DNA of 64,000 bases, taken from NCBI GenBank assembly GCA_037045645.1, contig JBAOIH010000001.1:620001-684000 (forward strand). Direction: 5' to 3'. Of this stretch, positions 17,469-25,354 are shown piece by piece. The notes beneath the pieces were generated by a model. The model was not told where the DNA came from. It saw only the letters and a list, made by a program, of their open reading frames with translations, and made no database searches. A program made the position numbers and the translations under genes. Within the stretch, counting starts at the first letter, position 1, and the number at the start of each line of letters is the position of its first letter. The stretch comes from Nocardioides sp. (lineage in GTDB: Bacteria; Actinomycetota; Actinomycetes; Propionibacteriales; Nocardioidaceae).

Positions 17469-18620
17469 TCAGGGCTGGAGGGAGAGGGCGTACGGCGCCG
17501 CGCTGATCCCATCCGGGGTCTCGGCTCGCTCGATGTCGCAGGTCACGTCGTCGCCGGGGGTGGAGCCGGAGGGGACGGCGATGCGTACGAGCGCGTTCTG
17601 GCCCTCCTCGGAGGTGAAGGCCCCCAGCAGTGTGTTGCCGCTCTCCCACGTCAAAGGCCCTGCCCCGCTCATGTTGATCGACTCAAGGTCGGCCGCGTTG
17701 CACAGGGGCTTGCCCGAATTCGCGTCCAGGATGCGTGGAAGTCCGGTGTCGCCGTCATATCCCACGATCAAGGACCCATCCTGACTGAATGACCCGAGGC
17801 TCATCGCATCGCTCGTCCACTTCGTCGACCCATCTTGGAGATCCACGACCACGGCCTGCATGGACGAGTCGTCAAAGCCAGAGACCAGGCCCGTTGCCGG
17901 GCTGGCGGTGAAGGCGTGGGCGATGACGTCGACCTTGGTCGGTTTCGACACCATGTCGGTGACCCACACTCCATCCTGGGTGTAGACCAGCCGACCATCC
18001 GGCAACAGGCCGTTGATGGTTGCCGAGCCGTCCACCTTCTGAGTCCTCTCCCCATCGCCCATGCCCGATGCGATGCCGAAATGCAGCGTCGTTCCCTCGT
18101 GGGTCACCGTGGCCCAATAGGGCGAGTAGATGTCCGGCGTCACCACGGGCCTTCCGTTCGTGCGACGCGACCACAGTTCGGCGCCTTGCCCGTCGAAGAG
18201 TCGGAGCCGCCACTGCGCCGTGTTGGTTCCGTTCGACAAGACCATCCAGCCCCCGTGATAGCTCGTGAACGCCAGCGCGTTCTTGGCCGGGAAGTCACGC
18301 GTCGACCCGTCGGTGTCGACGAACGTCGAGCCGGAGACGTACGCGATCGTCGGCGCGTCCCCGACCGGCAGGCTGGCCAGGTCCCGTGTTGTCGGCGCCG
18401 AACTCTGCGTGGCCACTGGTGGAGTGATCGGGGAAGTTCCACCGCCGAGCGACAGCGGCAGGATCACCGCGGCGACGGCCAGAGCCCCCACCACGCCCGC
18501 GCCGACCCGGCGGCGACGGATCTGGCGGGCCCGGCCATAGACGCCGTCGAGATCAGCCGACCCGACCACATCCCCGCGCCGGGTCAAGGTGTCGCTCAAC
18601 GTCTGCTCGATGTCATTCAT
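17469..18620 (-). CDS. Membrane-anchored sensor-like partner of a sigma factor (module 3)
   Basis: A 383-residue single-pass protein with the same plan as modules 1 and 2. The cytosolic N-terminus MNDIEQTLSDTLTRRGD leads into a basic stretch (ARQIRRRRVG), a transmembrane helix at about residues 38-60 (VVGALAVAAVILPLSLGGG), then a beta-rich ectodomain with propeller-like repeats (DGRLVYTQDGVWVTDMV, DGSLIVGYDGDTGLPRIL) and two Cys near the C-terminus. ATG 18620 overlaps the sigma reading frame by 8 bases. The associated sigma factor is frameshifted in this sequence. Confidence 0.72.
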   Translation of the reverse strand: MNDIEQTLSDTLTRRGDVVGSADLDGVYGRARQIRRRRVGAGVVGALAVAAVILPLSLGGGTSPITPPVATQSSAPTTRDLASLPVGDAPTIAYVSGSTFVDTDGSTRDFPAKNALAFTSYHGGWMVLSNGTNTAQWRLRLFDGQGAELWSRRTNGRPVVTPDIYSPYWATVTHEGTTLHFGIASGMGDGERTQKVDGSATINGLLPDGRLVYTQDGVWVTDMVSKPTKVDVIAHAFTASPATGLVSGFDDSSMQAVVVDLQDGSTKWTSDAMSLGSFSQDGSLIVGYDGDTGLPRILDANSGKPLCNAADLESINMSGAGPLTWESGNTLLGAFTSEEGQNALVRIAVPSGSTPGDDVTCDIERAETPDGISAAPYALSLQP

Positions 18621-19138
18621 CGTCGCTCCAGGGATTGTTCGAGGGGTGATCGGCGAGGGCACGCCGAAGGCCGGCGAGGCCCTTGCTGGCTTGGGACTTG
18701 ACGGTTCCCGGGCTGATGCCTAGAGCGTCGGCGATCTCGGCCTCGGAGAGGTCCTCGTAATAGCGCAGCACCAGGACCGCCCGCTGCCGCGTGGGCAGGG
18801 TCTGCAGGAAGTCCCAGACCGCGCGGTCGGTCGCGCATTCGCCAGCTTCGCTGACCCGCTCGGGCAAGGAGTCCCAGGTGCGCTCACGTTTGAACCAGGC
18901 TCGGCGCCACAGTTGCCGCTGCTCGTTGAGCACGGCCTTGCGGGCGTACGCCTCCAACGCATCGCGCGAACGCACCCGATCCCACGCCAGCCACAGTTTC
19001 GCCAACGCCGACTGGCAGGCATCCTCGGCGTCAGCTTCGGGATCCGCACGTCAGCACCGCGAACCGCAGCAGTGCCGGATACCGGGCCGCGACCCATTCC
19101 TCGAAGTCCGCGCGCTTGGCGCCGTCGCGCGAAGCCAT
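18613..19138 (-). pseudogene. SigE-family sigma factor (module 3), frameshifted
   Basis: The N-terminal third (MASRDGAKRADFEEWVAARY, then PALLRFAVLTCG) is read from ATG 19138 and hits a stop at 19031. The rest (DAEDACQSALAKLWLAWDRV through GISPGTVKSQASKGLAGLRR) is read in another frame to the stop at 18613. Adding one base near 19040-19047 would give TCGDPEADAEDACQ, exactly the expected region 2 sequence. Either a one-base sequencing deletion or a recent inactivation. The downstream partner gene is intact, which slightly favours an error. Confidence 0.82.
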
Positions 19139-19228
19139 CGCACCTCCCACCTGGGGCGCGACCTGCGCCGATTCCAGTCTGCCTGTCATGCCCCCCAGAT
19201 GCACCGAAGTGACGATCCGGTTGCCCTG

Positions 19229-20500
19229 ATGGCAGTCTCTTTCTCGATGTCGACCCCGAGCCCCAGCGGACGCAGTGCGCTGATCCTGATTCCCGCGCTG
19301 CTGGCGTCGCTGTCGATGCTCGGCCCCTTCTCGATCGACACCCCGCTGCCGGCCTTCAAGGAGATGGCCGGGGCGCTGAGCGTCACCAGCGCCGAGATGC
19401 AGTACGTCATCTCGGCCTACATGCTCGCTTTCGCGCTGATGTCGCCCTTCCACGGCCCGATCTCGGATGCCCTGGGTCGCAAGCCGGTGATGATCACCGG
19501 TGTCGCGCTCTATGTGCTCGCGTCCCTGGGATGCGTACTCTCCACCAGCCTGGAGATGCTGCTCTTCTTCCGGGTCTGTCAGGGCTTGAGCGCGGGCGGT
19601 GGGGTGATCGTGTCGCGCACGGTGATCCGCGACCTCTACGACGGCGCCGACGCCCAACGCCTGATGAGCAGAGTGATGCTGATCTTCAGCGTGGCCCCCG
19701 CGATCGCACCGATCATCGGCGGCTGGCTGCTCACCGTCGGCGACTGGCGGGTGATCTTCGGGTTCATGGCGGCGTACGCGGCGATCGTCGCGCTGGTCAT
19801 CACCGTGGCGCTGCCGGAGAGTCATCCGCCCGAGGCCCGGCTGCCGTTCGCCGTACGCCCGATCGTCGGCAGCCTGATCCACGTCAGCCGCAACGCCGCA
19901 TTCCACCGCGTCTCCTGGGCCGGCGCCTTCACGTTCGCGGGCCAGTTCGTCTACGTCAGTGGCGCCTCGATCTTCCTGGTGGACCTGCTGGGCAAAGGCG
20001 AGCAGGACTTCTGGTTGCTCTTCGTGCCGATGATCGGCGGCCTGGTGCTCGGCTCGTGGTTCGCCGGCCGTACGGCTGGTCGCATCCCCGGCCGCAGCCT
20101 GGTCACCGCGTGTCTGTGCGTGAGCCTTGCGGGAGCGGTCATCGCGGTCATCCTCGGCGTCTTGCCGACCGCAGAGACCTGGCCGTCGGCCGTGGTCGGG
20201 CCGACGCTGATCGCGGTCGGCACCGGCGCGTCCTACCCGATCACCCAGTTGATCCTGCTCGACATGTTCCCCGCCGAGCGTGGTGCTGCGGTCTCGATGT
20301 TCACCTTCTTGACGCTGCTCACCAACGGGCTGATCGCGAGCCTGGTGATCCCGCATGTCACCGATTCGGTGCTGCATCTTGCGATCACCTCGCTGGTGAT
20401 GGTCGTCCTCGGCTTCGCGGCGTGGTGTTGGCATTTGGCGACCAGCGTCGAGCCGGTGCCGATCACTCCAGATCTCGAGGCCCACGAGCCCGAGGTGTGA
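19229..20500 (+). CDS. Bcr/CflA-family multidrug efflux MFS transporter
   Basis: A 423-residue, 12-helix transporter. It shows the Bcr/CflA pattern: first-helix SIDTPLPAFKEMA, then GPISDALGRKPVMITG (loop 2-3 motif A) and RVCQGLSAGGGVIVSRTVIRDL in helix 4. Drug/H+ antiport at the cytoplasmic membrane is the family role; the substrate is unknown. Starts at ATG 19199, 19229 or 19247 are all in frame; 19229 gives a typical N-terminus. It diverges from the sigma module 3 gene. Confidence 0.88.
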   Translation: MAVSFSMSTPSPSGRSALILIPALLASLSMLGPFSIDTPLPAFKEMAGALSVTSAEMQYVISAYMLAFALMSPFHGPISDALGRKPVMITGVALYVLASLGCVLSTSLEMLLFFRVCQGLSAGGGVIVSRTVIRDLYDGADAQRLMSRVMLIFSVAPAIAPIIGGWLLTVGDWRVIFGFMAAYAAIVALVITVALPESHPPEARLPFAVRPIVGSLIHVSRNAAFHRVSWAGAFTFAGQFVYVSGASIFLVDLLGKGEQDFWLLFVPMIGGLVLGSWFAGRTAGRIPGRSLVTACLCVSLAGAVIAVILGVLPTAETWPSAVVGPTLIAVGTGASYPITQLILLDMFPAERGAAVSMFTFLTLLTNGLIASLVIPHVTDSVLHLAITSLVMVVLGFAAWCWHLATSVEPVPITPDLEAHEPEV

Positions 20501-20520
20501 TGAACGGGCCCTTGCGGTGC

Positions 20521-20549
20521 TTGCAGGTGCCACCAGGTGACACCTGCAA
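20521..20549. promoter_or_regulatory. Inverted repeat upstream of the guaB promoter
   Basis: TTGCAGGTG-N11-CACCTGCAA, perfect 9-bp arms, with a third AGGTG in the spacer. It ends 25 bases upstream of the guaB -10 box, just where an activator or repressor would touch the -35 region. It could also be a terminator for the transporter gene, but no T-tract follows. Confidence 0.5.
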
Positions 20550-20573
20550 ACATCACAGCGCGCAACAACTGCC

Positions 20574-20579
20574 TAGACT
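20574..20579 (+). promoter_or_regulatory. guaB -10 box (TAGACT), leaderless arrangement
   Basis: TAGACT ends 8 bases before the guaB GTG, so transcription would begin at or next to the start codon. No Shine-Dalgarno sequence is visible between them. Confidence 0.5.
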
Positions 20580-20587
20580 CCACTACC

Positions 20588-22090
20588 GTGGAGACGCCGG
20601 AGAAGTTCGCGAACCTTGGCCTGACCTACGACGACGTGCTGTTGCTGCCGGGCTATTCGGATCTGGCGCCTGACGAGATCGACACCAGCACTCGGTTGAC
20701 CCGTGAGATCACGCTCAAGGTGCCGCTGATCAGCGCCGCGATGGACACGGTCACCGAGTCCCGGATGGCGATCGCGATGGCGCGCCAAGGCGGCATCGGC
20801 GTGCTGCACCGCAACCTCTCGACCGACGATCAGGCCTATCAGGTCGATCTGGTCAAGCGCACCCAGACCGGCATCATCACCAACCCGATCACCATCGGCC
20901 CCGACGCGACACTGGAGGAACTCGACCGGGTCTGCGGCGAATACCGCGTCTCCGGGCTGCCGGTCGTCGACGTCGACAACCGGCTGATCGGCATCATCAC
21001 CAATCGCGACCTGCGCTTCACCCCGGTCGCGGAGTGGGCGACCACCAAGGTCGACGAGATGATGACGCCGATGCCGCTGATCACCGGCCCCGCCGGCATC
21101 TCGCGTGAGGACGCCACCACGTTGCTCCGCCAGCACAAGCGCGAGCGACTTCCGCTGATCGACGACGCGGGCCACCTGGCCGGCCTGATCACCGTCAAGG
21201 ACTTCGTCAAGGGCGAGCAGTTCCCCAAGGCGTCGTACGACGGCCACGGCCGCCTCATGGTCGGTGCCGCCATCGGCTACTTCGGTGACGCCTGGGAGCG
21301 TGCCGGTCGGCTGATCGAGGCCGGTGTCGACGTGCTGGTCGCCGACACGGCACACGGGCACGTACGGATGCTGCTCGACATGGTCAAGCGCCTCAAGACC
21401 GATCCCGCGACCAAGCACGTGCAGGTCATCGGCGGCAACGTCGCGACCAAGGATGGTGCCCAGGCGTTCGTCGACGCGGGCGCAGACGCGGTCAAGGTCG
21501 GCGTCGGTCCCGGCTCGATCTGTACGACCCGCATCGTCACGGGTGTCGGCGTACCCCAGATCAGCGCCGTCTATGAAGCCAGCCTCGCGGCCAAGGCGGC
21601 TGGCGTCCCCGTCATCGCCGACGGCGGCATGCGCCACTCCGGCGAGATTGCCAAGGCGATCGTCGCGGGTGCCGATGCGGTGATGGTCGGGTCGATGCTG
21701 GCGGGGTGCGAGGAGAGCCCTGGTGAGGTCATCTTCGTCAACGGCAAGCAGTTCAAGTCCTACCGCGGCATGGGCTCACTGGGTGCGATGAGCAGCCGAG
21801 GCAAGAAGTCCTATTCCAAGGACCGCTACTTCCAGGCCGAGGTGACCAGCGACGACCAGATCGTGCCCGAGGGCATCGAGGGGCAGGTCGCCTACCGCGG
21901 TGCGCTGAGCCAGGTCGTGCACCAACTCGTCGGTGGGCTGAACCAGTCGATGTTCTATGTCGGTGCGCGCACGATCCCCGAGTTGCAGACGAACGGCAGG
22001 TTCGTCCGGATCACCAGTGCGTCGCTGAGCGAGAGCCACCCGCACGGGGTGCAGATGACGGTCGAGGCGCCGAACTATTCGGGGCGCTGA
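20588..22090 (+). CDS. guaB: Inosine-5'-monophosphate dehydrogenase
   Basis: Converts IMP to XMP with NAD, the committed step to GMP. The 500-residue protein starts at GTG (VETPEKFANLGLTYDDVLLLPG). The barrel is interrupted by two CBS domains at about residues 95-215 (VSGLPVVDVDNRLIGIITNRD and ERLPLIDDAGHLAGLITVKD). The catalytic loop GPGSICTTRIVTGVG carries Cys312, and the flap region GMGSLGAMSSRGKKSYSKDRY is intact. Its last 16 bases overlap the 3' end of the convergent CHAP gene. guaB3 and guaA lie within 10 kb on the same strand. Confidence 0.97.
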   Translation: METPEKFANLGLTYDDVLLLPGYSDLAPDEIDTSTRLTREITLKVPLISAAMDTVTESRMAIAMARQGGIGVLHRNLSTDDQAYQVDLVKRTQTGIITNPITIGPDATLEELDRVCGEYRVSGLPVVDVDNRLIGIITNRDLRFTPVAEWATTKVDEMMTPMPLITGPAGISREDATTLLRQHKRERLPLIDDAGHLAGLITVKDFVKGEQFPKASYDGHGRLMVGAAIGYFGDAWERAGRLIEAGVDVLVADTAHGHVRMLLDMVKRLKTDPATKHVQVIGGNVATKDGAQAFVDAGADAVKVGVGPGSICTTRIVTGVGVPQISAVYEASLAAKAAGVPVIADGGMRHSGEIAKAIVAGADAVMVGSMLAGCEESPGEVIFVNGKQFKSYRGMGSLGAMSSRGKKSYSKDRYFQAEVTSDDQIVPEGIEGQVAYRGALSQVVHQLVGGLNQSMFYVGARTIPELQTNGRFVRITSASLSESHPHGVQMTVEAPNYSGR

Positions 22091-23448
22091 GTCAGCTTGC
22101 GTACGCGCTTCGGCGTGACCTGCTTGGCCTTGCTCCACGCGCCGACACCGTTGGTGGTGTGACGAGCGGTCACCTTGCCCAGCGCGGTGGTGGCGATCAG
22201 CCAGGTGCGCCCCTTCGCGTCCCCGGTCAGGCGCGGACTCGTGAACGGCTCCCACGACTCCAGGTCGGCGAAGGCCATCTGGGTGAACGTCTCGCCGGAG
22301 AAGCCCGTGGTGGCCCACATCAGTGAGCCGGTGCGGGTCACCGCGGCGACCCACGTACGCCCGGCCAGGTCGGTGTGCACGGCCGGTGAGGCGTACGCGG
22401 AATAGGTGCCCGCATCGCCAAGGCGCTCGGCCTTGCTCCAGGTGCGGCCACTCGAGTGAAACTCGGTCAGGTCACCTTCGGCGGTGACGGCGATGACGCG
22501 TACCCAGTCGTTGCCCGTAGTGACGATGCTGGGGGAGGCGCCGGTGGCGAAGTCCTCACCCAGGGTCCGGGGGCTGCTCCACGTGCCGTCCGAGGCATCG
22601 GTGTACGCCACCTGGAGGCGTCCGTCACGTGCGACGGCTGCGACCCGGACGCGATCCTCCGCGTCGACGGTGATCGCCGGCGCGGCCTTCGGTGACCAGG
22701 CATCCGTCTTGCCCAGACGGGTACGCCCGTGCGGCCCCTTGACTGCCAGTCGGCCGTCCTCGTCGACCTTCGCGGTCCACTTCTCTCCGGACTGATCGAG
22801 TGCGGTCACCTTGCCGGTGTTGTTGGTCGCTTCCGGTCCGGGTGCGAGATCGGCGAGGTGGAGGTATTCGAACTCTGACGCCGGCACCCGCTGGATCGAG
22901 TAGCCACCCGCGACGACGGAGTTGTATTCCTCGATCGTGATCGTGCCGTCGCCATGGACCTCCTTGACCCACGCGACGTGGCCCACGGCGCCTCGATCAC
23001 TCTGTGCCACCGCACCGACGGCCGGGATGTCGTCCACGCGATAGCCGAGCACCCTCGCGGTCTCGTCCCAGTGATTGGCGTTGCCCCAGCGCCAGCCTCG
23101 GCTGGTGTTGGTGAAGTCGTAGAGCCCGTTGGTCGTACGCAGCCGCCACGCGACGAACGACGTGCAGTTGCGCAGCGCGAAACCCCACGGGTCGCCGTAC
23201 GAACCGTTGACGTACCACAGCCGCTTCTCGCAACCGAGTTTGAGTGGCAGCGGTTCCTGGCCCGGCGCGAGGGGGACCTGGGCGTTGAGGTCGACGACCT
23301 TGCACTCGCCGGTCCATTTGTAGGGATAGTCGTCGCCGTCGGCGTGTGCTGCCGGAGCGATTCCGAACCCCAGGGCGGTGAGGCCGCCGACGACCACGAG
23401 ACGTACGCCGCTGAGCGCGCGCGAGCGCGACGTCGTGAAGACCCCCAT
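22075..23448 (-). CDS. Secreted CHAP-domain peptidoglycan hydrolase with beta-propeller-like C-terminus
   Basis: A 457-residue exported protein. ATG 23448 has GAGGGAGAAG upstream and opens a signal peptide that ends near PAAHADG (about residue 37). The CHAP domain, about residues 75-210, shows the catalytic Cys in RNCTSFVAWRL, His in GHVAWVKEV and the acidic/Asn partner in IEEYN, so it is probably an amidase or endopeptidase cutting peptidoglycan. The C-terminal half has four or five repeats of the type W-x-x-P-x-x-x-(G/V)...VRVIAVTAEGDL, resembling a lectin-like propeller that may bind the wall. Its 3' end overlaps guaB by 16 bases. Confidence 0.85.
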   Translation of the reverse strand: MGVFTTSRSRALSGVRLVVVGGLTALGFGIAPAAHADGDDYPYKWTGECKVVDLNAQVPLAPGQEPLPLKLGCEKRLWYVNGSYGDPWGFALRNCTSFVAWRLRTTNGLYDFTNTSRGWRWGNANHWDETARVLGYRVDDIPAVGAVAQSDRGAVGHVAWVKEVHGDGTITIEEYNSVVAGGYSIQRVPASEFEYLHLADLAPGPEATNNTGKVTALDQSGEKWTAKVDEDGRLAVKGPHGRTRLGKTDAWSPKAAPAITVDAEDRVRVAAVARDGRLQVAYTDASDGTWSSPRTLGEDFATGASPSIVTTGNDWVRVIAVTAEGDLTEFHSSGRTWSKAERLGDAGTYSAYASPAVHTDLAGRTWVAAVTRTGSLMWATTGFSGETFTQMAFADLESWEPFTSPRLTGDAKGRTWLIATTALGKVTARHTTNGVGAWSKAKQVTPKRVRKLTQRPE

Positions 23449-23540
23449 GTCTTCTCCCTCAAGAATCGGTGGTGCGCTGACTATCTGGCCGGTCGTACCC
23501 ACAAGTCGACCGACCCATCAGATCCTATGAGACGGACGGC

Positions 23541-23546
23541 TAGCCT
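23541..23546 (+). promoter_or_regulatory. guaB3 -10 box (TAGCCT), leaderless arrangement
   Basis: TAGCCT lies 7 bases before the GTG at 23554, the same spacing as at purN and the gene at 49854. No ribosome binding site is visible. Confidence 0.5.
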
Positions 23547-23553
23547 GAGCACC

Positions 23554-24664
23554 GTGACCGAGTTCGAGATCGGCCGCGCCAAGCGCGCCCGCCGTGCCTT
23601 CTCCTTCGACGACATCGCGATCGTGCCCTCGCGGCGCACCCGCGACCCCGAAGAGGTGAGCACCGCCTGGCAGATCGATGCCTATCGCTTCGACATCCCG
23701 ATCATGGCGGCGCCGATGGATTCGGTGATGAGCCCCGAGACCGCGATCGCGCTGGGACGTTTCGGCGGTCTCGGCGTGCTCAACCTGGAGGGTCTGTGGA
23801 CTCGTTATGAGGACCCGACCTCGCTGCTCGACGAGGTCGCCGGCCTCGAAGGCACCGCGGCGACGGCGCGGATGCAGGAGATCTACACCGAGTCGATCAA
23901 GCCCGAACTGATCACCGAACGGCTGCGTCAGATGCGTGACGCGGGGGTGACCGTGGCCGGGTCCCTGTCGCCGCAGCGCACCAAGGAGTACGCCAAGACG
24001 GTGGTGGACGCGGGCGTCGACATGTTCGTGATCCGCGGCACGACGGTCTCCGCCGAGCACGTCTCCTCGCAGGCTGAGCCGCTCAACCTCAAAGAGTTCA
24101 TCTACGAACTCGACGTCCCCGTGATCGTCGGTGGCTGTGCGACCTATCAGGCCGCACTGCACCTGATGCGTACGGGCGCGGCAGGCGTGCTCGTCGGCTT
24201 CGGCGGCGGCGCGGCACACACCACGCGTACGGTCCTGGGCATCGCGGTGCCGATGGCGTCCGCGGTCGCCGACGTGGCTGCGGCTCGGCGCGACTACCTC
24301 GACGAGTCGGGGGGTCGCTATGTGCACGTGATCGCGGACGGTTCGATCGGTCGCTCCGGTGACATCGCCAAGGCGGTCGCCTGCGGTGCCGACGCCGTGA
24401 TGGTCGGCTCGCCCTTCGCGCGCGCCACCGACGCGCCGGGGCGTGGCTTCCACTGGGGAAGCGAGGCGACGCACCCGGAGTTGCCGCGTGGTCGAGCGGG
24501 TGAAGTTCGAGCAGATCGGCACGCTGGAGCAGATTCTCTTCGGCCCCTCGCATATGGCCGACGGCACGATGAACCTGGTTGGTGCGTTGCGGCGCGCGAT
24601 GGCCACGACCGGCTATACCGAGGTCAAGGAGTTCCAGCGCATCGAGGTCGTGGTCGAGCACTGA
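23554..24664 (+). pseudogene. guaB3: GuaB3-family IMP dehydrogenase-related protein, frameshifted near the 3' end
   Basis: Actinobacterial GuaB3-type protein, an IMPDH-like barrel without CBS domains. From GTG 23554 the frame is open through GFHWGSEATHPELPRG. One extra base at about 24493 then shifts it. Removing that base gives PRGERVKFEQIGTLEQILFG and continues in frame to TGA 24662-24664, restoring the normal family C-terminus of about 369 residues. Unrepaired, the protein ends in an unrelated tail at 24672. Because the distal coding sequence is perfectly preserved, a sequencing insertion is likely. Role in GMP metabolism is inferred from family membership; biochemical function is unsettled. 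Confidence 0.85.
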
Positions 24665-24827
24665 GTCGTTGAACTCTGAGTAGCCGAACGGATGGTTCGC
24701 GCCGGAGCGTGACCATCGCGCGACTTCGTCACCTGGCAGAACTCCGGCGCCAAGGGGGACCGCCGCCGATGCCTGCTGTGGCGTCGGAGACGGCCACCTC
24801 GGATTGCTCCGGAAGAAATCCGTCCTG

Positions 24828-25259
24828 TCAGGAAGAACGCAGCCAGTCGCCCAGCAGCGCCACGGTGTCGGGCATGAAGGACCGCGACGGATCGTCGAGC
24901 GCCTCGATCAATTGCTCGCGCGACCACCAACCACCCCAGGCAACCTCCTCGGGTTGCCACGTGATCTGGCCGTCCCACTCGCACACGTAGAGGAAGCCCC
25001 AATAGCGGGTGTGCTCGTCGGCGAAGAAGCCGCGTCCTAGCGAGGTCAGCTCGACACCGCGTACGCCCAACTCCTCGTGGAGTTCGCGCAAGGCTGCCTC
25101 GTCCGGATCCTCGCCAACCGCGAGCACACCACCAGCCGCGAAGTCGTACCGTCCCGGATAGACGTCCTTGGTGTCGGTGCGCCGGTGCACATAGATCTGG
25201 CCCGACGAGTTGCGTACGACCACACCCGTCGCGCCGTGGATCAGATTGTCGGCGCGCAT
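24828..25259 (-). CDS. NUDIX hydrolase
   Basis: A 143-residue protein with a complete NUDIX box (GGVLAVGEDPDEAALREL, then HEELG: G-x5-E-x7-RE-x2-EE-x-G). The N-terminus (ATGVVVRNSSGQIYVHRRTD) and the later VCEWDGQITWQPEEVAWGGW match the branch that includes isopentenyl-diphosphate isomerase-like and YfcD-type proteins. Hydrolyses nucleoside-diphosphate-linked compounds; substrate unknown. GTG 25262 and ATG 25259 are adjacent possible starts. Divergent from glpD with about 95 bases between. Confidence 0.88.
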   Translation of the reverse strand: MRADNLIHGATGVVVRNSSGQIYVHRRTDTKDVYPGRYDFAAGGVLAVGEDPDEAALRELHEELGVRGVELTSLGRGFFADEHTRYWGFLYVCEWDGQITWQPEEVAWGGWWSREQLIEALDDPSRSFMPDTVALLGDWLRSS

Positions 25260-25354
25260 CACTGAACGTGGGGCCGTCCCGGCTGGCTCGCCCGCCTCGT
25301 CAAAGAGCTGACCTGCTCCTCCATGACTCCATTGTGCCCAGGCAGAATGGAGTC

